A program made the translations under genes and the position numbers. From positions 124,001 to 188,000 of the forward strand of contig JACPEH010000016.1 in NCBI GenBank assembly GCA_016183655.1: 64,000 nt of DNA. Direction: 5' to 3'. Of the stretch, positions 1 to 15,250 are shown piece after piece. Below the pieces are notes generated by a model. The model saw nothing but the letters and a program-made list of their open reading frames with translations, made no database searches and was not told where the DNA came from. This stretch comes from Rhodocyclales bacterium (GTDB lineage Bacteria > Pseudomonadota > Gammaproteobacteria > Burkholderiales > Rhodocyclaceae). Every line of letters starts with the position of its first letter. The stretch's first letter is position 1.

Positions 1-129
1 AGCGATTCCTCGCGCGCCAGCCGCCCGCCGCTACGGCCGACGATGCCGCCGGCGCGGGTGTGCAGCTGGCGGGCGACGGTCTGCGGCAGCCACAGGGCAA
101 AAAAGAGGCGGGCGGGTGATGCGGCGGTT

Positions 130-140
<11 letters not shown>
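1..140 (-). CDS. thpR: RNA 2',3'-cyclic phosphodiesterase (ThpR family), N-terminal part only
   Basis: The first 46 codons of a minus-strand gene that runs off the left edge of the window. Translation from the ATG at 140 gives a short polar leader and then RLFFALWLP, the opening beta-strand typical of the 2'-5' RNA ligase / cyclic phosphodiesterase fold. The two catalytic HxTx motifs lie outside the window. The start codon lies inside the last codons of ispF, an 11-nt overlap, so translation is probably coupled to ispF. The family hydrolyses 2',3'-cyclic phosphate RNA ends. The identification rests on the N-terminus only, so it is moderate. Confidence 0.66.
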
Positions 141-605
<465 letters not shown>

Positions 606-609
<4 letters not shown>

Positions 610-1298
610 CGTTCCCTCCTTGCGAACAGGATCAGTTCCGCCAGCGCGAGGTCGGCGGGGAAAGTGACCTTGAGATTGGTGGCGTCGCCGCGCACCAGTT
701 TCGGTCGTTGGCCGGACGCTTCGATGGCGCCGGCCTCGTCGGTGACCGCCGTGGCGGCGCCCAGCGCCGCCTGCAGCTCGGCATAGCGGAACATCTGCGG
801 CGTCTGCGCCTGCCACAGGCCGTCGCGCGGCTCGGTCGCGGCGACGCGCTGCCCGGCATCCTGCCGCTTCAGCGTGTCGGCCACCGGCACCGCGAGCAGG
901 CCGCCGACCGGATCGTCGGCGAGTTCGTCGACCAGCGCGTCGATCATCCCCTGCGTCAGGCAGGGACGCGCCGCATCGTGCACCAGCACCCAGTCGTCGT
1001 CGGCGACCGCCGTCTCCAGCGCGCACAGCCCGGCGAGCACGCTTTCCGCGCGCGTCGCGCCGCCGGCATAGACGGTCTCCAGCTTCGGCCCGAGGTCGCG
1101 CCAGTCGTAGCCGGCCCAGTGCTTGTCGTCCGGCGCCAGCACGACGAGGACGCGGGCGATGTGCGACGAACGGCAGAGCGCGGCGAGCGTGTGGTGGATC
1201 AGCGGACGGCCGGCCAGCGACAGGTACTGCTTGGGCAGCCCGGCGCCGAAGCGCGAGCCGCTGCCGGCGGCGGGAACAATTGCGAAGTGGCGGGGCAT
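606..1298 (-). CDS. ispD: 2-C-methyl-D-erythritol 4-phosphate cytidylyltransferase
   Basis: Third enzyme of the MEP pathway, transferring CMP from CTP to MEP. The product is 230 residues, the standard length. The nucleotide-binding loop is visible at the N-terminus ([12 protein letters not shown], then LPKQYL), and HDAARP is present near the middle as part of the active site. It is the first gene of a minus-strand run ispD-ispF-thpR with stop/start overlaps. The adjacency of ispD and ispF, sometimes fused in other bacteria, supports the call. Confidence 0.97.
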
Positions 1299-1373
1299 GG
1301 CGTAAGTTCAGGAGGCATCGGGACCGGGGCCGTTCCCCGGAGTGTTCAACCACGGATTCTACCCCCTGACGCC

Positions 1374-2636
1374 ATGGGCAACGGAGCGATTCTTTCCGAC
1401 ATCGGCCTGGAATTCATCCAGGCCTTCCTGCTTGCGCTCGGCATCGGCATGCTGCTCGGGCTGGAACGCGAGCGCAATCCGGCGTCGCGCGCCGGGCTGC
1501 GCACCTTCGGCCTGGTCACGCTGCTCGGCACCGTCTGCGCGCTGCTCGCCGAGCGCACGGCGTCGCCCTGGCTGCTCGCCGCCGGGCTGCTCGTCGTCGG
1601 CGCGATGATGATTGCCGCCTACCACCGCCAGCCGGACGCCAACGATCCCGGCACCACCTCGGTCGTCGCACTGCTGCTGGCCTTCTGTTACGGCGCGATG
1701 GTCTGGTACGGGCTGCGCACGCTGGCGGTGATGCTGGCGATCCTGACCACCGTGCTGCTCTATTTCAAGGCCGAGCTGCAGACCGTAACGAAAAGCCTGA
1801 CCCGCCGCGACATCACCTCGGTGCTGCAGTTCGCCGTGCTCTCGCTGGTCATCCTGCCGATCCTGCCCGACCGCAACTTCGGCCCCTACGACACGCTCAA
1901 TCCCTACCAGGTATGGTGGATGGTGGTGCTCATCTCCGGCGTCGGGCTGGCCGGCTATGCGGCGCTGCGCATCGTCGGCCAGCGCTACGGCGCGCCGATC
2001 CTTGGCCTGCTCGGCGGGCTCGCGTCGAGCACCGCGACGACGCTGGTGTTCGCCCGCCATGCACGGGCGACGGCGACGCTGACGCAGCTGAGCCTGGTCG
2101 TCATCCTCACCGCCAACCTGGTCGTGCTCGTCCGCCTTGCCGGCGTCGCCGCCATCGTGCAGCCGGGCATCCTGCCGGTGCTGCTGCCGATCCTCGGCGC
2201 CGGTCTCGCCAGCGGCCTCGCCTTCGTCGCCTGGTCCTGGCGCCACCTCGGCGACAGCGGCACGCTGCCCGAACTCGACCTGCGCAACCCGACCGAACTG
2301 GGCACGGCGCTGACCTTCGGCGCCGTCTACGCGGTCGTCCTGATCCTCTCCGCCGCCCTCTCCGACCGCGCCGGCAGCCTCGGCCTGTACGCCGTCGCCT
2401 TCGTTTCCGGGCTCACCGACGTCGACGCGATCACCCTCTCCAGCCTGCGCCTGTTCGGCCAGGGCAAGCTCGCCGCCGGCGAGGCGAGCACCGCGATCCT
2501 GATCGCCATCCTCGCCAACCTGCTATTCAAGCTCGGCATCGTCGCCAGCGTCGCCGGCCGCGGCCTGGCGCTGCGCGTCGTCGCCGGCTTCGCCGGGGTC
2601 GCCGCCGGCTGCGTGGCCGGCTGGTTTATCGCTTGA
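1374..2636 (+). CDS. MgtC/SapB-DUF4010 family integral membrane protein
   Basis: A 420-residue, very hydrophobic protein with roughly a dozen membrane segments. The N-terminal third carries the MgtC-like signature ([17 protein letters not shown], then the [12 protein letters not shown] segment) and the rest matches the DUF4010 architecture. The ATG at 1374 fits because the next residues lead straight into the first helix. The open frame continues upstream on this strand, but only as the antisense of ispD. The substrate is unknown; MgtC relatives are linked to magnesium limitation and ATPase control, and whether that applies here is not visible. It diverges from ispD and is probably monocistronic. 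Confidence 0.85.
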   Translation: MGNGAILSDIGLEFIQAFLLALGIGMLLGLERERNPASRAGLRTFGLVTLLGTVCALLAERTASPWLLAAGLLVVGAMMIAAYHRQPDANDPGTTSVVALLLAFCYGAMVWYGLRTLAVMLAILTTVLLYFKAELQTVTKSLTRRDITSVLQFAVLSLVILPILPDRNFGPYDTLNPYQVWWMVVLISGVGLAGYAALRIVGQRYGAPILGLLGGLASSTATTLVFARHARATATLTQLSLVVILTANLVVLVRLAGVAAIVQPGILPVLLPILGAGLASGLAFVAWSWRHLGDSGTLPELDLRNPTELGTALTFGAVYAVVLILSAALSDRAGSLGLYAVAFVSGLTDVDAITLSSLRLFGQGKLAAGEASTAILIAILANLLFKLGIVASVAGRGLALRVVAGFAGVAAGCVAGWFIA

Positions 2637-2661
2637 ACCTATTTCCCGCAGCTGGACGCGA

Positions 2662-2783
2662 CCAAGCCCTTCGATACGCCCACTGCGTGGGCTACTCAGG
2701 GCGAACGGAGCTTCACCCGCTGGGTGACTCCCCGTTCGTGGTGAGTAGCCTTGCGAAGCAAGGCGTATCGAACCATGAACGGG
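2662..2783. repeat. REP-like intergenic palindrome
   Basis: The gap after the DUF4010 gene holds nested inverted repeats. The outer arms are TTCGATACGCC at 2670-2680 and GGCGTATCGAA at 2762-2772. The inner arms run 2692-2708 and 2732-2748 (CTACTCAGGGCGAACGG against CCGTTCGTGGTGAGTAG, imperfect). The unit ends in AACCATGAACGGG. This resembles the dispersed REP-type sequences common in betaproteobacterial intergenic DNA. It could also fold as RNA and act as a terminator, but no T-run follows. Confidence 0.7.
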
Positions 2784-2853
2784 CGCTAACTTCGGTTTCT
2801 AGGTTGAATTCACCTCGCCTCCCTCCCTATAGTGAAGTGAGAGGGGGGTATTT

Positions 2854-3693
2854 ATGAATCCGACCATCCGATTGCCGGCCGTCGCCGGCATGTTCTACCC
2901 CGGTCAGCCGCAGACGCTGGCAGACGATGTGCAGGCGATGCTGCAGGCCGCGGCGGAGAATTTCGCCGATGCGTCAAGCAGCCCGCAGCCCGGCGCGATG
3001 CGTGCGCCGAAGGCGTTGGTCGCGCCGCATGCCGGCTATGTCTATTCCGGGCCGATCGCCGCCAGCGTCTATGCGCTGCTGCGGCCGGCGGCAGCGACGA
3101 TCCGCCGCGTCGTGCTGCTCGGCCCGACGCACCGCGTCGGCGTGCGCGGGCTGGCACTGCCGAGCGCCGACGCTTTCGCCACGCCGCTCGGCCGGGTCGA
3201 CATCGACCGCGACGCGGTGGCGCTGCTGCGGGATTTGCCGCAAGTGGTCGTCGCCGACCCGCCACACGCGCAGGAACATTCGCTGGAGGTGCAGCTGCCC
3301 TTCCTGCAGTCGGTGCTGCCGGATTTCCGGCTGGTGCCGCTGGCGGTCGGCCTGGTCTCCGCCGAAGCCGTCGCCGAGGTCATCGAGCGCCTGTGGGGCG
3401 GCCCCGAGACGCTGATCGTGGTCAGTTCCGACCTGTCGCACTATCTGCCCTACGCGGCGGCCCGCGAGATCGACGGCGACACCGCCGAGCGCGTGCTGGC
3501 CTGCGACCCGAGCATCGGCCACGACGAAGCCTGCGGCGCGACGCCGCTGAACGGACTGCTGATCGCGGCACGCCGGCACGGCCTGCAGCCGCGACTGGTC
3601 GACCTGCGCAATTCGGGCGATACCGCCGGCGACCGCAGCCGCGTCGTCGGCTACGGCGCCTTCGCCTTCATGGAGCCGGTACGTGGCCAATGA
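2854..3693 (+). CDS. amrB: AmmeMemoRadiSam system protein B (Memo-like)
   Basis: A 279-residue Memo-family protein, related to LigB-type class III extradiol dioxygenases. Conserved blocks are visible in order: PAVAGMFYP at the start, APHAGYVYSG, GPTHRVG, HSLEVQLPFLQ and SSDLSHYLP. The His residues in the PHAGY and GPTH blocks are the candidate metal ligands of the family. It is the first gene of a three-gene overlapping cluster with the AMMECR1-like and radical SAM genes, the arrangement that defines the system. The biochemical role is not established. The symbol is the conventional one for the system and should be taken as provisional. Confidence 0.93.
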   Translation: MNPTIRLPAVAGMFYPGQPQTLADDVQAMLQAAAENFADASSSPQPGAMRAPKALVAPHAGYVYSGPIAASVYALLRPAAATIRRVVLLGPTHRVGVRGLALPSADAFATPLGRVDIDRDAVALLRDLPQVVVADPPHAQEHSLEVQLPFLQSVLPDFRLVPLAVGLVSAEAVAEVIERLWGGPETLIVVSSDLSHYLPYAAAREIDGDTAERVLACDPSIGHDEACGATPLNGLLIAARRHGLQPRLVDLRNSGDTAGDRSRVVGYGAFAFMEPVRGQ

Positions 3694-4227
3694 TGCTTTG
3701 GGCGGCCTGCTCCTCGCGCTCGCCCGCGAAGCGATCGTCTGCTGCTTCCGCGACATTCCGGCGGTCGCCGGCGACGATCCGCGCCTCGCCACTCCCGGCG
3801 CGACCTTCGTCACGCTAACGCAAGGCGGGCGCCTGCGCGGCTGCATCGGCAGCCTGGATGCCTGGCGGCCGCTCGCCGACGACGTGCGCGAGAACGCCTA
3901 TGCCGCGGCCTTCAGCGATCCGCGCTTCCCGCCGCTGGCGGCGACGGAAGTGCATGCAACGCACGTCGAGGTTTCGCTGCTGACGCCGCCGGAGCCGATC
4001 GCCTTCGTCGACGAGGCCGACGCGCTGCGCCAGCTGCAGCCCGGGGTGGACGGGATAGTCCTCGAATGCGATGGACGCCGCGCCACCTTCCTGCCGCAGG
4101 TCTGGGAGCAATTGCCGGAGCCGGAGCGCTTCCTCGGCCAGTTGAAGCGCAAGGCCGGCCTGCCGGCGGATTACTGGAATGACGCGCTGCGCCTGTCGCG
4201 CTACCGCGTCGATAAATGGAAGGAAGC

Positions 4228-4231
<4 letters not shown>
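3683..4231 (+). CDS. amrA: AmmeMemoRadiSam system protein A (AMMECR1-like)
   Basis: A 182-residue AMMECR1-domain protein. The hallmark motif RGCIGSL is present in the first third, followed by FSDPRFPPL and a conserved HVEVSLLT strand. The start is a GTG at 3683, inside the last 11 nt of the Memo-like gene, so the two are translationally coupled. The stop overlaps the start of the radical SAM gene by 4 nt. The function is unknown. Bacterial and archaeal homologues occur in the same three-gene neighbourhood, which suggests joint action with the radical SAM enzyme. Confidence 0.93.
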
Positions 4232-5316
<1,085 letters not shown>

Positions 5317-5425
5317 GCGCCGCACACCACCGCGCCCCGACGGCGAACGGGCCTATCGCACAAGCCCCCTCGGGGTGCCCGCAGGGACAAAGCGCGGTCG
5401 CCGCCTCGCTCGGGGGGGCGGCTGG

Positions 5426-6079
5426 ATGGAGGGCCGCCCGGTGACCCTCCACCACGAGCCGCTCGCCGTCCATCTGCCCGAGCTAACGCTGCACGGCGAC
5501 TTGGCGCTGCCCGACGCGGCCAGGGCCTACCTCGTCTTCGTCTCGACCTGCGCCGGCAGCGGCGCAGCAGCGTTCGCCGCGCCCCTGCAGCAGGCGGGAT
5601 TCGCCACGCTGCAGATCGACCTGCTGCAGAGCGAGGAATGCCGTTTCGCCGACGCCGGCGGCCATCTGCCGCTGCTCGCCAAGCGGCTGCTGGCAGTGAT
5701 CGGCCAGCTACACCAGCAGATCGGACTGGACGTAATCCCGGCACTGCCGGTCGGCCTCGTCGCCAGCGGCCAGGCGACGCCGGCCGCCGTCCGCGTCGCC
5801 GCGCAGCGCGACCAGGACATCCGGGCGCTGGTCTGCCACGGTGGCCTGATCGACCTCGCCGGCCTGCAATACCTGAAGGTGCTGCAAGCGCCGCTGCTGT
5901 TCGTCGCCGACCCCGGCGACACCCCGGCGGTCGACAACGCCCGCCGGGCGCAGCCCCATCTCCCCGGCATCTGCAAGGTGGAAGTGCTGCCGGAAGCCGA
6001 CGCGCTGGCACGCGCGGAACGACTGGCTGCGCTGAGCATCGACTGGTTCCACAGCCACCTGATAGCCAAGGGCCGCTAG
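5426..6079 (+). CDS. Alpha/beta hydrolase (dienelactone hydrolase-like), probably catalytically degenerate
   Basis: A 217-residue protein with the alpha/beta hydrolase layout (LVFVSTCAGS near the oxyanion strand, LLFVADPGDTP as the acid strand, a C-terminal WFHSHL helix). The nucleophile elbow reads VASGQA, not GxSxG, and the segment where the catalytic His usually sits reads PEADAL. The protein may therefore be inactive or divergent. A GTG at 5441, 7 nt after GGAGGG, is an equally good start. The stop codon TAG at 6077-6079 lies in the terminal repeat of the element that follows. The link to the AmmeMemoRadiSam cluster is only co-orientation, with a gap of about 110 nt. Confidence 0.62.
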   Translation: MEGRPVTLHHEPLAVHLPELTLHGDLALPDAARAYLVFVSTCAGSGAAAFAAPLQQAGFATLQIDLLQSEECRFADAGGHLPLLAKRLLAVIGQLHQQIGLDVIPALPVGLVASGQATPAAVRVAAQRDQDIRALVCHGGLIDLAGLQYLKVLQAPLLFVADPGDTPAVDNARRAQPHLPGICKVEVLPEADALARAERLAALSIDWFHSHLIAKGR

Positions 6080-6308
6080 TAGTCAGTCATGCTGGAACGG
6101 ATGGATAAGCTCGTCATTCCGGCCCCCTTCGACAAGCTCAGGACAGGCTTCGGCAAGCTCAGGGCAGGCCGGGCTACGCCCGCGCCGGAATCCAGGAAAA
6201 ACCCACAAACACTTGCCCTGCCGACGTACGAGCCTACCACCTGGATTCCGGGTCAAGCCCGGAATGACGGGGGTTACATCAAGCGGATTCGAGTTGACTG
6301 ACTACTAG
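6076..6308. mobile_element. MITE-like element, copy 1, with 14-bp terminal inverted repeats
   Basis: A 233-bp non-coding element bounded by perfect 14-bp inverted repeats: CTAGTAGTCAGTCA at 6076-6089 and TGACTGACTACTAG at 6295-6308. Its core, about 6090-6272, recurs nearly unchanged in inverted orientation at about 27505-27701. It sits between convergent gene ends and supplies the TAG stop of the hydrolase gene. Its right end is 3 nt from the stop of the hybrid kinase. It has no transposase, so it would need one in trans. The reading frame across it is a by-product of the repeat. Confidence 0.82.
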
Positions 6309-6311
6309 CCC

Positions 6312-9029
<2,718 letters not shown>

Positions 9030-9193
9030 TGCCGCCCCGCCGCGCAGGCAACGGCCGCCACCGCGAACGAATCCCGCCGGAGCATCTGCTGCGGCACGCC
9101 GGCAGAAGCCGGCAGCACTGTCGGGAAAACGGAAACGATCGGCATCGGCACGGGACTCCGGCGGTGACGGCAAGGCCGTCGATGACTTTCTGG

Positions 9194-9211
9194 TGGCATG
9201 GAATCATGCCA
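9194..9211. repeat. Short palindrome upstream of mfd
   Basis: A perfect 7-bp inverted repeat, TGGCATG gaat CATGCCA, in the gap between the divergent hybrid kinase and mfd. The gap is 270 nt if the kinase starts at 9029. It could be an operator for either gene or a chance palindrome. No second copy was seen nearby, and nothing else is recognisable in the gap apart from the mfd -10 element. Confidence 0.35.
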
Positions 9212-9283
9212 AGGTGATGAAGGAATGTCGACGCCCGCCGCCGGGCGCCGATTCCGGGGCAGGCAGCGGCCGTCGCCAGCCGC

Positions 9284-9299
9284 TATAATTCGCTCCCCC
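9284..9299 (+). promoter_or_regulatory. Likely mfd promoter -10 element giving a very short leader
   Basis: A perfect TATAAT at 9284-9289 ends 10 nt before the mfd ATG at 9300. Transcription from it would start within a few bases of the start codon, so the mRNA would have almost no leader. No Shine-Dalgarno sequence is present between it and the ATG. No good -35 box is visible upstream, which lowers confidence. Confidence 0.5.
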
Positions 9300-12812
<3,513 letters not shown>

Positions 12813-12840
12813 GTCCTGTCGTTCCCTGCAAGGAGCGCAC

Positions 12841-13863
12841 ATGGGCAAGACGGCACTGATCCTCGGGGGCGGCGCCCCCAACGCAACGCTGATGTCCGGG
12901 GCGCTGGTCGCCTTCGCCGAGGCCGGCGTCGAATTCGACGTCATTTCCACCGCCGGCGCCGGCGCGCTGATCGGCCTGCTCTACGTCGCGCCGGCGCAGG
13001 GCACGCCGATCGAGGCGCTGAAGCGGACCACCGACATGGGCGTCGCGGATGCCATCTACGACCACTTCCCGGTCAACTACAAGGTCTTCCAGAAGCCCGG
13101 CGCCGTCGCCGACCTCTACCGGCAGATGCTGGCGATGAATCCGCTGACGCAGACGCTGGCCGCGCAGCACGGCGAATCGGCGATGGAACAGCTGTTTGCC
13201 GACTGGGTGCGCCTGCTTTTCGCCAGCGCCTGCCCGACCGACCTCGGCCCGAAAAGCCTCGGCCTCTGCGCCAGCGTCCCCTTCCTGGAGGAGACGGTCG
13301 ATTTCGACGCGCTGAAGCAGGTCGAGCCGGCCTTCTACATCAACGCCTACAACATCAGCGACCGGCGCATGGAGAACTTCGCCAAGGACCGGATCAACGC
13401 CGACCACTGCCGCGCCGCGCTGGCCTTTCCCTTCCTCTACCCGCCCTACCCGATCGCCGATCCGCAGACCGGCGCCGAGAAGTTCTACTACGAAGGGGCC
13501 GCGCACGACTGCCTGAACTACAAGGCGCTGGTGGAGCACGAGCCGGAGGTCGATCGCATCGTCGTCTTCGACGTGCTCGGTGCCGAGGAGCTGATGCGCA
13601 CGCCGCGCAACCTCTATGACGCGTGGCTGCTGTCGATCATCGTGCCGCTGGTCGAGATCGCCCGCGACGACACCAAGATCTTCGAGACGGTGCACAACGC
13701 CGACGGCCGGCGCCGGCTGTTCAAGGTGCCCTTCGACATCCCGACGGAACACGAGGTCGAGGCGCTCGACTGGTCGCGCTCGAACCTGGAGACGCTGTTC
13801 GGCGTCGGCTACCGCTCGGCGCGGGACTACCTCGCCGGCGCCGGCAAGGAGCTACTTCCCTGA
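12841..13863 (+). CDS. Patatin-like phospholipase-fold protein lacking the catalytic dyad
   Basis: A 340-residue patatin-domain protein preceded by a good ribosome binding site (AAGGAG). The N-terminal glycine loop (ILGGGAPNATLMSGAL) corresponds to the oxyanion region. Where the family has GxSxG, this protein reads ISTAGAGALIG, so the nucleophilic Ser appears to be replaced by Gly. The usual DGG/DGA catalytic Asp motif reads YYEGAAHD, with Glu for Asp. Active lipase function is therefore doubtful, and a binding or scaffold role is possible. It follows mfd by 28 nt. Its 3' end overlaps the convergent binding-protein gene by 12 nt. Confidence 0.78.
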   Translation: MGKTALILGGGAPNATLMSGALVAFAEAGVEFDVISTAGAGALIGLLYVAPAQGTPIEALKRTTDMGVADAIYDHFPVNYKVFQKPGAVADLYRQMLAMNPLTQTLAAQHGESAMEQLFADWVRLLFASACPTDLGPKSLGLCASVPFLEETVDFDALKQVEPAFYINAYNISDRRMENFAKDRINADHCRAALAFPFLYPPYPIADPQTGAEKFYYEGAAHDCLNYKALVEHEPEVDRIVVFDVLGAEELMRTPRNLYDAWLLSIIVPLVEIARDDTKIFETVHNADGRRRLFKVPFDIPTEHEVEALDWSRSNLETLFGVGYRSARDYLAGAGKELLP

Positions 13864-15132
13864 CGCGGTAGCGGCGACCAGCGGGCAGCCACCCTCGCCG
13901 ATCGGCCGGAAGGCGCGGTCGCCGGGCACCTTGCGCAGGATCTCCAGGTAATCCCAGGGTTCCTTGACGTCGGCCGGCGCCTTGACGCGCAGCAGGAAGA
14001 TGTCGTGCACCATCCGCCCGTCCTCGCGCAGGCGGGCGTTGCGCACGATCGGGTCGCGGATCGGAATCTCGCGCATCTTCTTCACCACCGTCGGCCCGTG
14101 GTCGCTGCCGGCCGCCCGCACCGCCTTGAAGTAATGCGTCAGCGACGAATAGACACCGGCCTGCAGGTCGCTCGGCATCGCCCCGGTGCGGTCGAAGAAG
14201 CGCTGCGACCAGGCGCGCGCCTCGGCATCCATGTTCCAGTAGAAGGAATGGGAGAGGCGCAGCCCCTGCGCCAGTTGCGGCTTCATCAGGTGCACGTCGT
14301 TCAGCGCCGTCGCCACCGCCGCCAGCATCGTCTCGCCCTTGCTGACGCGCAGCAGGTCGAAGCTCCTGCGCACCGCCTGGATCATGTCCTGCCCGGCGTT
14401 GACCAGCGCGATCACATCGGCGCCCGACAGCGCCGCCTCGCGCAGCTTGGGGAACATCTCGCTCTCGCCGAGCGAGTGGCGCACGCCGCCGACCACCACG
14501 CCGCCGTTCTCGCGGACGATCGCCGACAGTGAGGCCTCGACGTTCTGGCCGAAGGCGTTGTCGACGGTGACGAAATACCAGCGCCGGGCGCCGGCTGCCG
14601 TCAATTCGCGGCCGATCACCGTGTTGAAGGCGTGGCCGTCGTACATCCAGTGGATGCCCAGCGGCGCGCAGCGGCGGCCGGTGATGTCGCTGCTCATGAC
14701 GCCGTTGTAGAAGACGACCGCCCCCCGCTCGCCACGCTCGCGGTTGATTTCCTGCACGGCGTGCGCCTGCGGCGAGCCGAGGACGTCGGCGATGACGTCG
14801 ACGCCGCCGCTGGACAGCCACTCCCGAGCGACGCGCGAGGTCTCGCCGACGTCGTTGGCGTGATCGGCGACGAGCAGCCGGATCGGCTTGCCGTCGATGC
14901 TGCCGCCCGCGTCCTCGATCGCCATCTGCGCGGCGACGACCGAGCCCTGGCCGGCGATGTGGGCATAGGTGGACTTCATGTCGAGCAGCGCGCCGACGCG
15001 GATCTCGCCGTCCGAAATCTGCGCGCCGGCGGCGCCCGCCTGCAGCAGCAGGGCGCACCACGCCAGCCGCCCCGCCCGGCGCCACCGCCCGGCGACGATC
15101 GTCCGCAGCCTTTTCCCGTCCGTTTTGCCCAT
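13852..15132 (-). CDS. Periplasmic ABC-type substrate-binding protein (Leu/Ile/Val-binding family)
   Basis: A 426-residue type I periplasmic-binding protein. The ATG at 15132 gives a twin-Arg-containing hydrophobic signal peptide ending in AGAAGAQ. The mature part follows with IRVGALLDMKSTYAHIAGQGSVVAAQMAIEDAGG, split here as the family's first strand and helix. The ligand is probably an amino acid or small amide/acid, but this cannot be read from sequence. No permease or ATPase genes are adjacent. A hybrid kinase gene diverges 118 nt away, so a sensory rather than transport role is possible. Confidence 0.88.
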   Translation of the reverse strand: MGKTDGKRLRTIVAGRWRRAGRLAWCALLLQAGAAGAQISDGEIRVGALLDMKSTYAHIAGQGSVVAAQMAIEDAGGSIDGKPIRLLVADHANDVGETSRVAREWLSSGGVDVIADVLGSPQAHAVQEINRERGERGAVVFYNGVMSSDITGRRCAPLGIHWMYDGHAFNTVIGRELTAAGARRWYFVTVDNAFGQNVEASLSAIVRENGGVVVGGVRHSLGESEMFPKLREAALSGADVIALVNAGQDMIQAVRRSFDLLRVSKGETMLAAVATALNDVHLMKPQLAQGLRLSHSFYWNMDAEARAWSQRFFDRTGAMPSDLQAGVYSSLTHYFKAVRAAGSDHGPTVVKKMREIPIRDPIVRNARLREDGRMVHDIFLLRVKAPADVKEPWDYLEILRKVPGDRAFRPIGEGGCPLVAATASGK

Positions 15133-15250
15133 GTCGAAATACTTGTTGTTAGTCGTGTGTTCGACGGAGAATGTTGCAACTCCTCCCGATCCCCGGAGTT
15201 TATAGCCCCGCTCAAGCCGGAACAACGACCGGATACGACAACAAGCAACC

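Noticed and set aside
708-1373. Long N-terminal extension of the DUF4010 frame
   Set aside because: It is antisense to ispD, and the membrane protein pattern begins only at the ATG at 1374.
6089-6301. Open frame encoding a peptide with FDKLRTGFGKLRAG
   Set aside because: It is a translation of the MITE-like repeat; the same peptide appears in the second copy at about 27496-27688 on the other strand. No independent evidence of coding.
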